Assembly: GCF_001461695.1 (NCBI RefSeq)
Contig: NZ_AUTC01000001.1
Location: 124,001-188,000 of the forward strand
Reading direction: 5' to 3'
Length of the DNA stretch: 64,000 bases
Source of the DNA: Sinorhizobium fredii USDA 205
GTDB taxonomy: Bacteria; Pseudomonadota; Alphaproteobacteria; Rhizobiales; Rhizobiaceae
The translations under genes and the position numbers were made by a program. The notes beneath the pieces were generated by a model, which saw nothing but the letters and a program-made list of their open reading frames with translations, ran no database searches and was not told the origin of the DNA. Positions 26,233-37,016 of this stretch are shown here, piece after piece; positions within the stretch are counted from its first letter, which is position 1, and each line of letters opens with the position of its first letter.

Positions 26233-28446
26233 CTAAGCCGCCTTCGGCGCCTCCCCGTAGGGGTCGAACCGACCGTAGAAGGTCTCGCCCTTCTCTGCCA
26301 TCTCCTTCAGAAGCGGCGTCGGCTTGAAGTGGTCGCCATAAGCCTTGGCTAGCTTGTTGCACATCGCGACGAAAGCCTTGGTGCCCATGCCGTCGATATA
26401 GGAGAGCGTGCCGCCGGTGTAGGGAGCGAAGCCGAAGCCGAGGATCGAGCCGACATCCGCCTCGCGCGGGTCGGTGACGATGCCTTCCTCGATAGTGCGG
26501 GCCGCTTCGAGCGCGATCGTCGCGAGGAAGCGCTGCTTCACCACCTCGACGTCGATCTTGTCGGCCGCCTTCTGCGGATAGAGCGTCTTCAGCTCCGGCC
26601 ACAGATACTTCTTCGCCGGTTTCGCCGGGTATTCGTAGAAGCCCTTGCCGTTCTTGCGGCCGCGCCGGTCGAGTTCGTCGACCATCTTGTTGACCAGTGC
26701 CATGTGGCGCGGATCGACGGCCTTTTCGCCGAGATCGGCTACCGTCGCCTTGAGGATCTTCTGGCTGAGGTCGATCGCCACCTCGTCGTTGAGCGACAAC
26801 GGACCGACCGGCATGCCGGCCATCTTGGCGGCATTCTCGATCATCGCCGGCGGCACGCCCTCGATCAGCATGTCATAGGCTTCGTGGATATAGCGGAAGA
26901 CACAGCGGTTGACGTAGAAGCCGCGGGTGTCGTTGACGACGATCGGCGTCTTCTTGATCGCCGCGACATAGTCGAGCGCCGTGGCGAGCGCCTTGTCGCC
27001 GGTCTCCTTGCCGACGATCACTTCCGTCAGCATCATCTTCTCGACCGGCGAGAAGAAATGGACGCCGATGAACTGCTCCGGCCGTTTCGAATTCTTGGCA
27101 AGGCCGGTGATCGGCAGCGTCGAGGTGTTGGAGGCGAAGATGGCGTCCGGGGCGATGACCGCCTCGACCTTCTCGATCACGTCCTTCTTGACCTGCCGGT
27201 CCTCGAACACCGCCTCGACGACGAGGCCGGCGTCCTTGAGATCGCCATAGTCGGCCGACGGCGTGATGCGGGAAAGCAGCGCCTCGCCCTCTTCCTTGGT
27301 CAGCCGTCCCTTGCCGACCGAATCCTTGACCAGCCCTTCCGAATGCGCCTTGCCCTTTTCGGCCGCTTCCATGTCGCGGTCGATGAGGGTGACCGGGATG
27401 CCGGCGGCGGCCGTCACATAGGCAATCGAGGCGCCCATGAAGCCGGCGCCGATGACGCCGACCGTCTTAAACTCCGTCTTCGGTACGCCGGCCGGACGGC
27501 GTGCGCCTTTGCCGAGCTCCTGCATCGAGACGAAGAGCGAGCGGATCATCGAGAAGGCTTCGGTGGTCTGCAGAATCTCGGTGAAATAGCGTTGCTCGAT
27601 CTTCAAGCCGGTGTCGAACGGCACCTGCAGGCCCTCATAGACGCATTTCAGGATGGCGATGGCGCCCGGATAGTTGCCGTAGGTTTCGCGGCGCAGAATG
27701 CCGGACGCTGCCGGCCAGAGCTGCGCGGAGGCAGGCGTCCAGACGCCGCCGCCCGGAAGCTTGAAGCCCTTCTCGTCCCAGGGCTGCACGGGCTTCAGCC
27801 CGTTCTTGATCATCGCCTTGGCGGCTTCGACCAGCTTCTCCGGTTCGACCACCTCATGCACGAGGCCCATCGCCTTGGCTCGCGCCGCGGTCAGCGACGA
27901 GCCGGTGGTCATCATCTGCAGGGCGTCCTGCGTGTTGGTGAGCCGCGGCACGCGCTGCGTGCCGCCGGCGCCCGGGAAGATGCCGACCTTGACCTCGGGG
28001 AGGGCGATCTTCACCGCTTTCGAATTGGAAGCGACGCGGCCGTGGCAGGCGAGCGACAATTCGAAGGCGCCGCCCATGCAGGTGCCGTTGATTGCCGAGA
28101 CCCAGGGCTTGCCGCAGGTTTCGAGCTTGCGGAACAGCCCGGTCATGCGACCGACGAGGTTGAAGAGCTTCTGCGCGGCGTTGGCCGGATCCTTCTTCCT
28201 CTCCTCGGCCTGCAGCGTGAACATCGACTTGATCATCGACAGGTCGGCGCCGCCGGAGAAGGACGACTTGCCGGAGGTGAAGACGACGCCCTTGACGTTG
28301 GCATCGGCGGTCGTCTGATCGACGATCGCATCGAGTTCGTCCATCACTTCCTGCGTGAAGACGTTCATCGACTTGTCGGGCATGTCCCAGGTGACGAGTG
28401 CGATGCCGTCGGCGTCGGTTTCGATCTTGAAGTTCGTGTAAGACAT
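26233..28446 (-). CDS. fadJ: Bifunctional enoyl-CoA hydratase / 3-hydroxyacyl-CoA dehydrogenase (FadJ/FadB type)
   Basis: A 737-residue multifunctional beta-oxidation subunit. The N-terminal crotonase domain (about residues 1-190) has [11 protein letters not shown] and the oxyanion region [16 protein letters not shown]. The dehydrogenase domain starts near residue 327 with the NAD site [14 protein letters not shown] and contains the family signature around [12 protein letters not shown]. It converts enoyl-CoA to 3-ketoacyl-CoA and works with the adjacent thiolase. It is the last gene of the operon, 21 bp after the thiolase gene. Start ATG 28446 with GGGAGAGAG. Confidence 0.95.
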   Translation of the reverse strand: MSYTNFKIETDADGIALVTWDMPDKSMNVFTQEVMDELDAIVDQTTADANVKGVVFTSGKSSFSGGADLSMIKSMFTLQAEERKKDPANAAQKLFNLVGRMTGLFRKLETCGKPWVSAINGTCMGGAFELSLACHGRVASNSKAVKIALPEVKVGIFPGAGGTQRVPRLTNTQDALQMMTTGSSLTAARAKAMGLVHEVVEPEKLVEAAKAMIKNGLKPVQPWDEKGFKLPGGGVWTPASAQLWPAASGILRRETYGNYPGAIAILKCVYEGLQVPFDTGLKIEQRYFTEILQTTEAFSMIRSLFVSMQELGKGARRPAGVPKTEFKTVGVIGAGFMGASIAYVTAAAGIPVTLIDRDMEAAEKGKAHSEGLVKDSVGKGRLTKEEGEALLSRITPSADYGDLKDAGLVVEAVFEDRQVKKDVIEKVEAVIAPDAIFASNTSTLPITGLAKNSKRPEQFIGVHFFSPVEKMMLTEVIVGKETGDKALATALDYVAAIKKTPIVVNDTRGFYVNRCVFRYIHEAYDMLIEGVPPAMIENAAKMAGMPVGPLSLNDEVAIDLSQKILKATVADLGEKAVDPRHMALVNKMVDELDRRGRKNGKGFYEYPAKPAKKYLWPELKTLYPQKAADKIDVEVVKQRFLATIALEAARTIEEGIVTDPREADVGSILGFGFAPYTGGTLSYIDGMGTKAFVAMCNKLAKAYGDHFKPTPLLKEMAEKGETFYGRFDPYGEAPKAA

Positions 28447-28467
28447 ATTCTCTCTCCCGGGATCGGA

Positions 28468-29676
28468 TCAGACGCGTTCGATGATCGTGGCGGTGCCCAT
28501 GCCGGCGCCGATGCAAAGCGTCACCAGCGCCGTGTTGAGGTCGCGTCGTTCGAGCTCGTCGAGGACGGTTCCGAGGATCATCGCGCCGGTCGCACCGAGC
28601 GGATGGCCCATGGCGATCGCGCCGCCATTGACGTTGATCTGGTCGTGCGGAATGTCGAAGGCCTGCATGTAGCGCAGCACCACGGCGGCGAAGGCCTCGT
28701 TGAGCTCGAAGAGATCGATGTCCGAAAGCTTCATGTCGGCGCGCTTCAGCAGCTTCTCGGTGACGTCGACCGGGCCGGTCAGCATCAGCGCCGGATCGGA
28801 ACCGATATTGGCGAAAGCCCGGATGCGGGCACGCGGCTTCAGCCCCATGGCTTCGCCGCCGGCCTTCGAGCCGAGCAGCACCGCCGCGGCGCCATCAACG
28901 ATGCCGGACGAATTGCCGGCGTGGTGGACATAGTTGATCCGCTCGATTTCCGGATGCGCCTGGATGGCGACGGCCTCGAAGCCGCCCATCTCGCCCGGCA
29001 TCTGGAAGGAGGGGTTGAGCGAGGCGAGCGCCTGCATGTCGGTGCCGGGGCGCATATGCTCGTCGCGGTCGAGGATCGTCAGGCCGTTCTGGTCCTTGAC
29101 CGGCACGACCGAATTCGCGAAATAGCCCTTTTCCCAGGCATGGGCGGCGCGTTTCTGGCTCTCCACCGCATAGGCATCGACGTCGTCACGCGAGAAGCCG
29201 TATTTGGTGGCGATCAGATCGGCCGAGACGCCCTGCGGCATGAAATAGGCCGGGAGGCTGACGGAGGGATCCATGAACCAGGAGCCGCCCGACATGCCGA
29301 GGCCGACGCGCGACATCGACTCGACGCCGCCGGCAATGACGATGTCGTCCGCCCCTTGGGCGATCTTGGCAGCGCCGAAATTGACGGCGTCGAGGCCGGA
29401 GGCGCAGAAGCGGGAGATCTGCATGCCCGGCGCCCGTGTCGAGTAGCCCGCTTCGAAGGCCGCCGCCTTCGGGATCACCGAGCCGGCATCCATGACCGGA
29501 TCGACGCAGCCCATGACGATGTCGTCGACGCTCGAGGTGTCGAGCCCATTGCGGTCGCGGACCGCCTCGAGCACCTTGGCGGCGAGCCGGACGGACGGCA
29601 CTTCATGCAGCGAGCCGTCCTTCTTGCCACGGCCGCGCGGCGTGCGCACGTGGTCGTAAACGAAGACTTTCGTCAT
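28468..29676 (-). CDS. Acetyl-CoA acyltransferase (thiolase, FadA type)
   Basis: A 402-residue thiolase that cleaves 3-ketoacyl-CoA with CoA. The nucleophile is Cys91 in [10 protein letters not shown], the catalytic His is in [18 protein letters not shown], and the C-terminal Cys is in [16 protein letters not shown] 29676 follows GGGAGATGAG. It is the middle gene of the beta-oxidation operon. The pairing with a FadJ-type partner makes a degradative rather than biosynthetic (PhaA) role more likely. Confidence 0.95.
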   Translation of the reverse strand: MTKVFVYDHVRTPRGRGKKDGSLHEVPSVRLAAKVLEAVRDRNGLDTSSVDDIVMGCVDPVMDAGSVIPKAAAFEAGYSTRAPGMQISRFCASGLDAVNFGAAKIAQGADDIVIAGGVESMSRVGLGMSGGSWFMDPSVSLPAYFMPQGVSADLIATKYGFSRDDVDAYAVESQKRAAHAWEKGYFANSVVPVKDQNGLTILDRDEHMRPGTDMQALASLNPSFQMPGEMGGFEAVAIQAHPEIERINYVHHAGNSSGIVDGAAAVLLGSKAGGEAMGLKPRARIRAFANIGSDPALMLTGPVDVTEKLLKRADMKLSDIDLFELNEAFAAVVLRYMQAFDIPHDQINVNGGAIAMGHPLGATGAMILGTVLDELERRDLNTALVTLCIGAGMGTATIIERV

Positions 29677-29787
29677 GTCTCATCTCCCTTTCGTCGGCAC
29701 CTTGTCGGGCCGCGCATCATTGGTTAGATCGGCACGCGGGCGGAAAACCGCCTCGCGGACCGTTCCTCATCCAGTTCCACTCTGAAA

Positions 29788-31584
29788 TCAGAACGCGGCG
29801 GCGTCCAGCGCCATCAGCGTGTCGGCGCCGGTTTCAATGCGTGCCTTGCGCAGCGCCGTCTCCGGCAGAATGCGCTCCATGAAGAACTTGGCGGTAACCA
29901 GCTTGTTCTTCAGATAGTCCGCCTGCGCGGTTTCCCCCGCGGCAAGCTTCTCCTGCGCCGTCTTGGCGATCCTCGCCCACATGTAGCCGAGTACGACGAG
30001 ACCGAAGAGATGCATGTAGTCGGTCGAGCCTGCGCCGGCATTGTCGGGCTTGGCCATGGCGTTCTGCATGAACCACATGGTTGCCGCCTGCAGGTCGTTG
30101 AGGCCCTTCTTCAGCGCCTTGGTGTAGCCGGAAAGACTTTCGTCGCCGCGGTTCTCCTCGCAGAAATCGCCGATTTCCTTGAACAGCGCCATGACGGCGC
30201 GGCCGCCATTCATCGCCAGCTTGCGGCCGACGAGGTCGAGCGCCTGGATGCCGTTCGCGCCTTCGTAGATCATCGCAATGCGGGCGTCGCGCACATACTG
30301 GCTCATGCCGTGCTCTTCGATATAGCCATGGCCACCGAACAGTTGCTGCGCCACGACCGCATGATCGAAGCCCTTGTCGGTCAGCACGCCTTTCAGGATC
30401 GGCGTCATCAGGCCGAGGATGTCGTCAGCGGCCTGGCGCTCGGCTTCGTTGTCGGAACGGTGGGCGATGTCCGACTTCAGCGCCGTCCAGAGGGTGAAGG
30501 CGCGGCCGGCTTCGTTGAAGGCCTTGATCGTCATCAGCGAGCGGCGCACGTCCGGATGAACGATGATCGGGTCCGCCTTCTGGTCGGGCGCCTTGGTACC
30601 GGAAAGCGAGCGGCCCTGGAGGCGTTCGCGGGCGTAATTGGCGGCATTCTGATAGGCGATCTCGGCGATCGCCAGCCCCTGCATGCCGACGGCAAGGCGG
30701 GCCTCGTTCATCATCACGAACATGGCGTTGAGGCCCTTGTTCTCCGTGCCGATTAGATAACCGGTCGCCTCGTCATAGTTCATGACGCAGGTGGAGTTGC
30801 CGTGAATGCCCATCTTGTGTTCGATCGCGCCGCAGGAAACGCCGTTGCGCTCACCCGGTTGGCCATCGTCGTTCAGCTTGAACTTCGGCACGATGAAGAG
30901 CGAGATACCCTTGACGCCTTCCGGCGCGCCCTCGATACGGGCAAGCACCAGATGGATGATGTTCTCCGCCATGTCGTGCTCACCGGCGGAGATGAAGATC
31001 TTCTGGCCGGAGATCCTGTAAGATCCGTCCCCGTTCGGTACGGCCTTGGTGCGAAGCAGGCCGAGATCGGTACCGCAATGCGGTTCCGTCAGGTTCATCG
31101 TGCCGGTCCAGGTGCCGTCGACCATCTTCGGCAGGTAGGCGCGCTTCTGCTCCTCGGAGCCGTGCACGAGGATGGCGGCGATGGCGCCCTGCGTCAGGCC
31201 GGGATACATCATCAGCGACATGTTCGCGGCGGACAGGAATTCGCCGACAGCGGTATGAAGCGCGTAGGGCAGACCCTGCCCCCCGAACTCCTCCGGCGCG
31301 GCGAGGCCCAGCCAGCCACCCTCGCGATAGAGATCGAAGGCCTGCTTGAAGCCGGACGGCGTGGTGACCGAGCCGTCGTCGTGGCGCTCGCAGCCTTCCT
31401 GATCGCCGGAAAGATTGATCGGGAAGAGTTCTTCCTCCGCAAGTCTGGCAGCCTCGCCGAGGATCGCCGCCACCGTGTCCGGTGTCGCATCCGCAAAGCC
31501 CGGCAGGTTGTGGTAGCGCTCGAGGCCGAGCACGTCGTTGAGGATGAACAGGGTGTCGTCGACCGGAGCCTTGTAGATGGGCAT
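29788..31584 (-). CDS. Acyl-CoA dehydrogenase, 598-residue class
   Basis: A 598-residue flavoprotein. The central ACAD fold contains [19 protein letters not shown], the catalytic-base Glu441 in [19 protein letters not shown], and a C-terminal extension (about residues 470-598) typical of the larger bacterial acyl-CoA dehydrogenases with the N-terminal DUF-type helix ([15 protein letters not shown]). It starts beta-oxidation by making trans-2-enoyl-CoA. ATG 31584 has GAGGAAG. It is the first gene of the operon, under the operator at 31699. Confidence 0.95.
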   Translation of the reverse strand: MPIYKAPVDDTLFILNDVLGLERYHNLPGFADATPDTVAAILGEAARLAEEELFPINLSGDQEGCERHDDGSVTTPSGFKQAFDLYREGGWLGLAAPEEFGGQGLPYALHTAVGEFLSAANMSLMMYPGLTQGAIAAILVHGSEEQKRAYLPKMVDGTWTGTMNLTEPHCGTDLGLLRTKAVPNGDGSYRISGQKIFISAGEHDMAENIIHLVLARIEGAPEGVKGISLFIVPKFKLNDDGQPGERNGVSCGAIEHKMGIHGNSTCVMNYDEATGYLIGTENKGLNAMFVMMNEARLAVGMQGLAIAEIAYQNAANYARERLQGRSLSGTKAPDQKADPIIVHPDVRRSLMTIKAFNEAGRAFTLWTALKSDIAHRSDNEAERQAADDILGLMTPILKGVLTDKGFDHAVVAQQLFGGHGYIEEHGMSQYVRDARIAMIYEGANGIQALDLVGRKLAMNGGRAVMALFKEIGDFCEENRGDESLSGYTKALKKGLNDLQAATMWFMQNAMAKPDNAGAGSTDYMHLFGLVVLGYMWARIAKTAQEKLAAGETAQADYLKNKLVTAKFFMERILPETALRKARIETGADTLMALDAAAF

Positions 31585-31698
31585 TTCTTCCTCGCCTTGA
31601 TGTCCCCTCGGGCCGCGCGACGGCTTACCCGACTTGATCTGTCTTGAGCGCGCGCCGATGTGGTCGGTGTCGCACCGTTGGCAGGATGCTACAAAACT

Positions 31699-31720
31699 TT
31701 GACGTTTGCGTAAACGTCAA
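31699..31720. promoter_or_regulatory. 22-bp palindromic operator (copy 2)
   Basis: The same 22 bases as at 1222-1243, in the same orientation relative to its minus-strand gene. It lies 115 bp before the acyl-CoA dehydrogenase start. On the minus strand TTGACG at its edge, 19 bp, then TTTGTA is a stretched MerR-like promoter in which the palindrome fills the spacer. The rest of the 421-bp gap (31585-32005) holds the CtrA-like site of podJ and no gene. Confidence 0.8.
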
Positions 31721-31831
31721 AAAATGCCGCATTGCAAAAATTTGGCGGAAGGTTACTGCCGGACCCGCAAGGACCTTTGAATGAAGATTAGGACCTGCGC
31801 AGATGGATAAATCGTTAAAAAACCGCGCCGA

Positions 31832-31848
31832 TTAACGGGTTGTTTACC
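31832..31848 (+). promoter_or_regulatory. CtrA-like box upstream of podJ
   Basis: TTAA, 7 bp (CGGGTTG), then TTTACC matches the CtrA pattern TTAA-N7-TTAAC with one substitution in the second half. It lies about 160 bp before the podJ ATG. Other A/T-rich TTAA motifs flank it (31815, 31853). Control of podJ by cell-cycle regulators is known in Caulobacter, and here it is inferred. Confidence 0.45.
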
Positions 31849-32005
31849 ACGTTTAATGAATTGTGGGCTGTGAGATGGGCAAAGCTGCAACCGGAAAGCT
31901 CGCGTTGTTGTGGCTTTGCCCGCATCGGCTGGGCTGCTGAAGAGGAACGGACCTTAACGCCCTTCCGCGGCTTCCACGATAGTCGACGACAGGGGCGAAG
32001 AGACA

Positions 32006-35000
32006 ATGAACGGATCGCGATCCAATCCTCAGCGCACAGCCAACCCGTCCTATGGCGACAGGCCGTCGCTTGATGCCCTGAACCGGACAATCGAAGGCCT
32101 CGAGGCACGCATCGAGGGCCTGATGAGCAGCGTCGGCCGCGAGCAACGCCAACCGGACCGCCCGGCAGCACCGGCGAACCACGCCGTTTCCGAAATACTC
32201 GAACGCCAGCGCGCCCTGAGCGCGGCACGGGAACAACTGCCGTTGCGCGAGCGCATTGTGGCGCGTCAATCCGATCGCCCCGCTCCCGCTCCCGCGCGTC
32301 TTGCGGAAGCGCCGCGATACCAGCCCACCCAGCCGGTGCCGGCTCAGCCGCCGCGTCCCTCCGCGGCAGCCGATATCGCAGAGGCTCTCGTCGGCCTGAG
32401 ACAGGATCTGAAGCGCGATATCAGCGACGGGTTTGCCCGCGAAATGCATGCCCTTCGTTCGGAAATCCGCGGCATCAAGGCCGAGGCTTCCGAAGACCGC
32501 GGCTACGCCGCCGATATCAGGGCCGACCTGCAGCGGCTCGCCGACAACATCAACCAGCTCGGCCGGCAGGCGCCGTCCGCGCAGGCCGACGCGCTTCGCG
32601 TCGAATTCGACGACCTCCGGACGATGATCGACGGCCTGGCGCGCGAAGACAGCATGCGCCGCATGGAAAGCCGCTGGAGCGGCGTCGAGGATCGGCTGAA
32701 CGCCTTCGACCAGAACCGCGATGACGAGCTCGTGGCGCTTGCCTACCGTCTTGACGAAATCAAGTCGCAGATCGGCACGCTGAACCAGGCCTCGCCGGTC
32801 GACATGCTGGAGGACAAGCTCGTCGCCGTGGCGCGGGCGATCGAGACGCTCGGGCGCCAAATGGAGCCGGACGACAGGCGCCTCGTCTCGCAGTTCGCCG
32901 AACTCGATCAGCGGCTCGACGAAATCAGCCGGGCGGTCGCCGTCGGCCGCAATGCCGCCAGCCTCGACAGCGCCTTCGTCAACCGGCTGGAAAACCGCCT
33001 GGGCGATCTCTCGCACCAGATCGACAATCTTGCCCGCCCGGCGGACGCTGGCCTGGGCGCACGGATCGAGGCCCTGGCCGCGCGCGTCGAAGACCTTGCC
33101 GGCGAGAGGGCGGCGGCCCGCCTCGAGGAGCGGCTCGATCAGCTTTCCGCGCTGCTAGAGCGCAGCCAGCGCACTGTGGCGCCGGAACTGGCGGACTATC
33201 TCGCCGATATTTCGCGCAAGATCGAGGCACTCGACCAGGGCAGCGTCAACGATGCCCTGGCAGAACGGCTCGATTATCTCGCCCGCCGAATCGACGAACT
33301 GGACGGCCATGGCGAATCGCCGGCGCCGGACATGCGCTTCGATCGGCTCGAAGACCGGCTAGCCGATATCGCGCAGCGCCTGGAGGAAACACAAGCCGCG
33401 CCCTTCGACGATCGCGAGGCGCTGCGCAATCTCGAAGCGCAGATCGGCAATCTTTCGGCGCTGGTGAGCCAGTCGCATCAGCAGCCGCCCGGCAGCGCGC
33501 CGGTCGAGTTCGAAAGCCGCATGACAGCGCTCGAAGACTATCTGGCGACCAGCGACGAATACATCATCGAAGCCGCCCGACAGGCCGCTGAAGCGGTCAT
33601 GGAATCCTATGCCCGGAACGGAATGCCGCAGACCGCGTCTGGTGCCGACATGGCGGCGATCTCGGCACTTGCCGACGACCTTAGGGCGCTCGAAGACCTT
33701 AGCCGTTCGAGCGAAGATCGCACGGCGCGCACCTTCGAGGCTCTGCACGACACGCTCGTCCACATCGCCGAGAAATTGGAACGGCTCGAAGAGCGGGAGC
33801 CGGGAGCCGGAGTCGCCTCGCGCAACGCGCCGGCAATGCCGAAAGCGGTAGAGCCTGAATTTGCAGGTGCTTTCAACGAAGCCTATCCCGAGCGGCAAGG
33901 AGAGATTCAGCGGATTGGATCGGCAGTCGATGCCGACGCCGAAGTCACGGTCGCGAGCCCGGTCGCCGCCGACCTGTCTCCCTCAGTCGCTGCTTCGACG
34001 GTCGAGCTGGAAGAACCGCAGGTCGAGGTCCCGTCAGCAAAAGCGGGCCTGCTTGCCGGCCTGACAAGGCGCTTCTCCGCCAAGCGCAACGAGATGGCGC
34101 CCGCGCAGGCGCGCCAGATGGTCGAGCCCACCCCCTCGATCGACCCGTCCGAAATGCTCGCCCCGGAGGACGCCAACCAGTTGCTCGAGCCGGGCTCCGG
34201 CGTACCGGACGTCAAGAAGATTCTCGAGCGTGTGCGGGCCGGGCAAATGGCCCGCGGCAGCCAGCCGGCGGACGGCGGCGAAAAGGCGGACTTCATCGCT
34301 GCGGCGCGCCGTGCGGCGCAAATGGCCGTAGAGGAAGCCGATTCGCTGAAGAGCGCCAAAGACAAGGGACCGTCCGTCGCAGGTGGTGCCTTCGCCCGCC
34401 ATCGCCGCCCGATCCTGATGGCGGTCGGCGCCGTGCTGCTGGCGATCATGTCCTATCCGCTGGTCAGCACGATGCTGAAGGGCAGGGACGCAGAGAGCGT
34501 CCGGCCCGCCGCGGCGATCGAACGCAAGGCAGAAGCCGACATTGCACCGAAGGCCGTCGGCGAGGAAGCGGCGAAGCCGGCTTCCGCCGCGGTCGCGGCA
34601 AAGCCCGCCGAGCCGCCGAAGGCTGAGGCTCCGGTCGTGATGACCGGCACGCCACCCATCGCGACAAAGACAGCCGCGACGGGCGTCGACAAGCCTGCCG
34701 CAGTCGTTTCGGCCGCCGAGGCTGGCCAGGCGCCCCTGTTGCAGCCAGTGGCCGAGCCGGCAAAGTCGGGCCCAGTCTCGACATTCCAGCCGACGATCCC
34801 AGGCGTACCCACGGCCGCGAATTTTGCGCCGGTCAAGGCGAGCGAAATCGTCCTGCCCGAAGGCTTTGGTCCGCCGGCGCTGTTGACGGCGGCGAAGGGC
34901 GGCGATCCGCTCGCCTATTACGAGATCGGCACCCGCTTCACCGAGGGACGCGGCGTCAAGGAAGATCTTGTCGAAGCTGCAAAATGGTATCAACGCGCCG

Positions 35001-35701
35001 CCAATGCCGGCGTCGTGCCGGCCGCCTACCGGCTCGCCAATCTCTACGAGAAGGGGGCGGGTGTCACCCGGGACGCGGCCAAGGCCAAGGCTCTCTACCA
35101 GAAGGCCGCCGAGGCGGGTAACGCCAGTGCGGCCCACAATCTCGCCGTCATGCTTGCCAGCGGCCGCGACGGTGCGCCCGATCTGGCCGCAGCCGTGAAA
35201 TGGTTCGAAAAGGCCGCCAATCTCGGCGTTCGCGACAGCCAGTTCAATCTTGCCGTGCTCTATGCCCGCGGCAACGGCGTCGCTCAGAGTCTCGAGGATT
35301 CCTACAAGTGGTTCGCCATCGCTGCGCGCGAAGGCGACAAGGACGCCGGCGAAAAGCGCGACGAGATCGCCAAGGCGCTGAAGCCCGAGGAATTTGCGAG
35401 CGCCAAGGCGAAAGTCGAGGCCTGGAAAGTCCAGCCGGTCGACGCCGGCGCAAATACGGTGGATGTCCCGGACGCCTGGGTCGGTCCCTCGACGAAGACG
35501 GCTTCGGTCGACATGACGAAGGCCGTGCGCAACATCCAGGCTATTCTCAACAACAATGGCTTCGATGCCGGTGCGCCCGACGGGCAGATGGGCAAGAAGA
35601 CGATCGCCGCGATCAAGGCGTTCCAGAAGTCGATCGGCCACGAGCCGACCGGTGAAGTCACCGACGGATTGGTGAAGGAACTTTTGAAGCGCAATTCATG
35701 A
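32006..35701 (+). CDS. podJ: Polar organizing protein PodJ
   Basis: A 1231-residue protein with the PodJ architecture. Residues 1-660 are long cytoplasmic coiled coils with repeated IDxLARR/LEDRLAD-type segments. One transmembrane helix lies near 800-820 (PILMAVGAVLLAIMSYPLV). Three to four Sel1-like repeats in the periplasm follow (about 965-1130: AAKWYQRAANAGVVPAAYRLANLY, AKALYQKAAEAGNASAAHNLA, AVKWFEKAANLGVRDSQFNLA). The C-terminus is a peptidoglycan-binding_1 domain (about 1165-1230, IQAILNNNGFDAGAPDGQMGKKTIAAIKAFQ). PodJ marks a cell pole and organises polar growth and division. As I recall, a PodJ homologue is described in S. meliloti. ATG 32006 is preceded by GAAGAGACA. Confidence 0.92.
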   Translation: MNGSRSNPQRTANPSYGDRPSLDALNRTIEGLEARIEGLMSSVGREQRQPDRPAAPANHAVSEILERQRALSAAREQLPLRERIVARQSDRPAPAPARLAEAPRYQPTQPVPAQPPRPSAAADIAEALVGLRQDLKRDISDGFAREMHALRSEIRGIKAEASEDRGYAADIRADLQRLADNINQLGRQAPSAQADALRVEFDDLRTMIDGLAREDSMRRMESRWSGVEDRLNAFDQNRDDELVALAYRLDEIKSQIGTLNQASPVDMLEDKLVAVARAIETLGRQMEPDDRRLVSQFAELDQRLDEISRAVAVGRNAASLDSAFVNRLENRLGDLSHQIDNLARPADAGLGARIEALAARVEDLAGERAAARLEERLDQLSALLERSQRTVAPELADYLADISRKIEALDQGSVNDALAERLDYLARRIDELDGHGESPAPDMRFDRLEDRLADIAQRLEETQAAPFDDREALRNLEAQIGNLSALVSQSHQQPPGSAPVEFESRMTALEDYLATSDEYIIEAARQAAEAVMESYARNGMPQTASGADMAAISALADDLRALEDLSRSSEDRTARTFEALHDTLVHIAEKLERLEEREPGAGVASRNAPAMPKAVEPEFAGAFNEAYPERQGEIQRIGSAVDADAEVTVASPVAADLSPSVAASTVELEEPQVEVPSAKAGLLAGLTRRFSAKRNEMAPAQARQMVEPTPSIDPSEMLAPEDANQLLEPGSGVPDVKKILERVRAGQMARGSQPADGGEKADFIAAARRAAQMAVEEADSLKSAKDKGPSVAGGAFARHRRPILMAVGAVLLAIMSYPLVSTMLKGRDAESVRPAAAIERKAEADIAPKAVGEEAAKPASAAVAAKPAEPPKAEAPVVMTGTPPIATKTAATGVDKPAAVVSAAEAGQAPLLQPVAEPAKSGPVSTFQPTIPGVPTAANFAPVKASEIVLPEGFGPPALLTAAKGGDPLAYYEIGTRFTEGRGVKEDLVEAAKWYQRAANAGVVPAAYRLANLYEKGAGVTRDAAKAKALYQKAAEAGNASAAHNLAVMLASGRDGAPDLAAAVKWFEKAANLGVRDSQFNLAVLYARGNGVAQSLEDSYKWFAIAAREGDKDAGEKRDEIAKALKPEEFASAKAKVEAWKVQPVDAGANTVDVPDAWVGPSTKTASVDMTKAVRNIQAILNNNGFDAGAPDGQMGKKTIAAIKAFQKSIGHEPTGEVTDGLVKELLKRNS

Positions 35702-36089
35702 GGGCGGGGCGACCGTTCCCTCAAACGCCTGTGGGTTCGTCACCGCGCTTCCGGCGCTCCCCCGGCGCGGCAGAAAGCCGCATACCGCGGATGACCGGGC
35801 GGCGGCGCCGAAACTGCGGCTCCATGTCCCTGAAAAGGTTGACAGCTCCCGCCTGAGGGCGCATGAGCGGAGGCGCCGTCGGGCGTCCGGTTGGACGCAG
35901 GCGGTCGGTCGAAATGCCCCTGCTCGTGGTGAATTTCCGCCACTTCGAAGCATCCCGCCACGCCTCGCCCCGAAGCGGGGTGCGAATAATTCAAAGCATT
36001 GCACGATTCCTAAATCGTTTCCGGTTAGGAGTTGTGCAGGTGCAATTTTCACCCGCATCGCGGGTTCGTTGTTACATCGAGGTTTGGCC
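35702..36089. other. Intergenic region between podJ and the TauE/SafE gene
   Basis: No convincing gene on either strand, since the short frames here have no ribosome site or recognisable product. Two small inverted repeats are visible: CGATT-CCTA-AATCG (36004-36017) and ACCCGC-ATC-GCGGGT (36051-36065). The second forms a hairpin 13 bp before the Shine-Dalgarno of the next gene and could modulate its translation. Confidence 0.5.
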
Positions 36090-37016
36090 GTGACGGTCTA
36101 TCTGCCTATTGCAGAATTGTCGGTGAACATATTCATCATTCTCGGCATGGGCGCGGCCGTCGGTTTTCTGTCGGGCATGTTCGGCGTGGGCGGCGGCTTC
36201 CTGATCACGCCACTGCTGATCTTCTATAACATCCCGCCGGTGGTGGCGGTGGCGACCGGGGCGAACCAGGTGGTCGCCTCGTCGATCTCAGGCGCCATCA
36301 CCCATTTCCGGCGCGGCACGATCGACATCAAGCTCGGAACGGTGTTGCTCTGCGGCGGCCTCGTCGGCGCGACCTTGGGCGTCTGGCTGTTTTCGCTGCT
36401 GCGCAGCATCGGCCAGCTCGACCTCGTCATTTCGCTGCTTTACGTCGTCTTGCTCGGTTCGGTCGGCGGCCTGATGCTCTGGGAGAGCATCGGCGCGATG
36501 CGCAAGGCGGCCAGGAACCAGCCGACGCAGTTGCGCCGGCCCGGCCAGCACAACTGGATCCACGGCCTGCCGCTGAAGATGCGCTTCAAGAAGTCGAAGA
36601 TCTATCTGAGCGTCATCCCGGTCGCCACGCTCGGCTTCTCAATCGGCATCCTGACGTCGATCATGGGTGTCGGCGGCGGCTTCATCATGGTGCCGGCGAT
36701 GATCTATCTCCTGCGCATCCCGACCAGCGTCGTCGTCGGAACCTCGCTGTTTCAGATCGTCTTCGTCTCGGCCTATACGGTGATCGTCCAGGCCTCGACC
36801 AACTATACGGTCGACATCGTGCTGGCCTTCGTCCTGATGATCGCCGGCGTCATCGGTGCGCAATATGGCGTGCGCGTCGGCCAGCGGCTGCGCGGCGAGC
36901 AGTTGCGGGCCCTTCTGGCGTTGCTCGTGCTTGCGGTCGGCATCCGGCTGTCGATCGAGCTCATCATTCCGCCGAAGGACATCTATTCGGTGGTTTCAGC
37001 GGGGTTCGGCTTCTGA
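36090..37016 (+). CDS. TauE/SafE family membrane transporter
   Basis: A 308-residue membrane protein with about eight hydrophobic segments and two copies of the family repeat (GMGAAVGFLSGMFGVGGGFLITPLL and GILTSIMGVGGGFIMVPAMIYL). Members move sulfite, sulfonates or other small anions. The start is GTG 36090, with GAGG 7 bp upstream, and an open frame back to 36069 lacks a good site. It overlaps the next gene by one base (TGATG), so the two are translated together. Confidence 0.88.
   Translation: MTVYLPIAELSVNIFIILGMGAAVGFLSGMFGVGGGFLITPLLIFYNIPPVVAVATGANQVVASSISGAITHFRRGTIDIKLGTVLLCGGLVGATLGVWLFSLLRSIGQLDLVISLLYVVLLGSVGGLMLWESIGAMRKAARNQPTQLRRPGQHNWIHGLPLKMRFKKSKIYLSVIPVATLGFSIGILTSIMGVGGGFIMVPAMIYLLRIPTSVVVGTSLFQIVFVSAYTVIVQASTNYTVDIVLAFVLMIAGVIGAQYGVRVGQRLRGEQLRALLALLVLAVGIRLSIELIIPPKDIYSVVSAGFGF

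Noticed and set aside
26704..29727. Open frame of 1007 codons on the plus strand
   Set aside because: It is antisense to FadJ and thiolase, which have full domain evidence. The Asp/Arg/His-rich composition is typical of a shadow frame.
34034..35641. Open frame of 535 codons on the minus strand
   Set aside because: It is antisense to podJ, whose Sel1 and peptidoglycan-binding domains are clear. No ribosome site and shadow-like composition.
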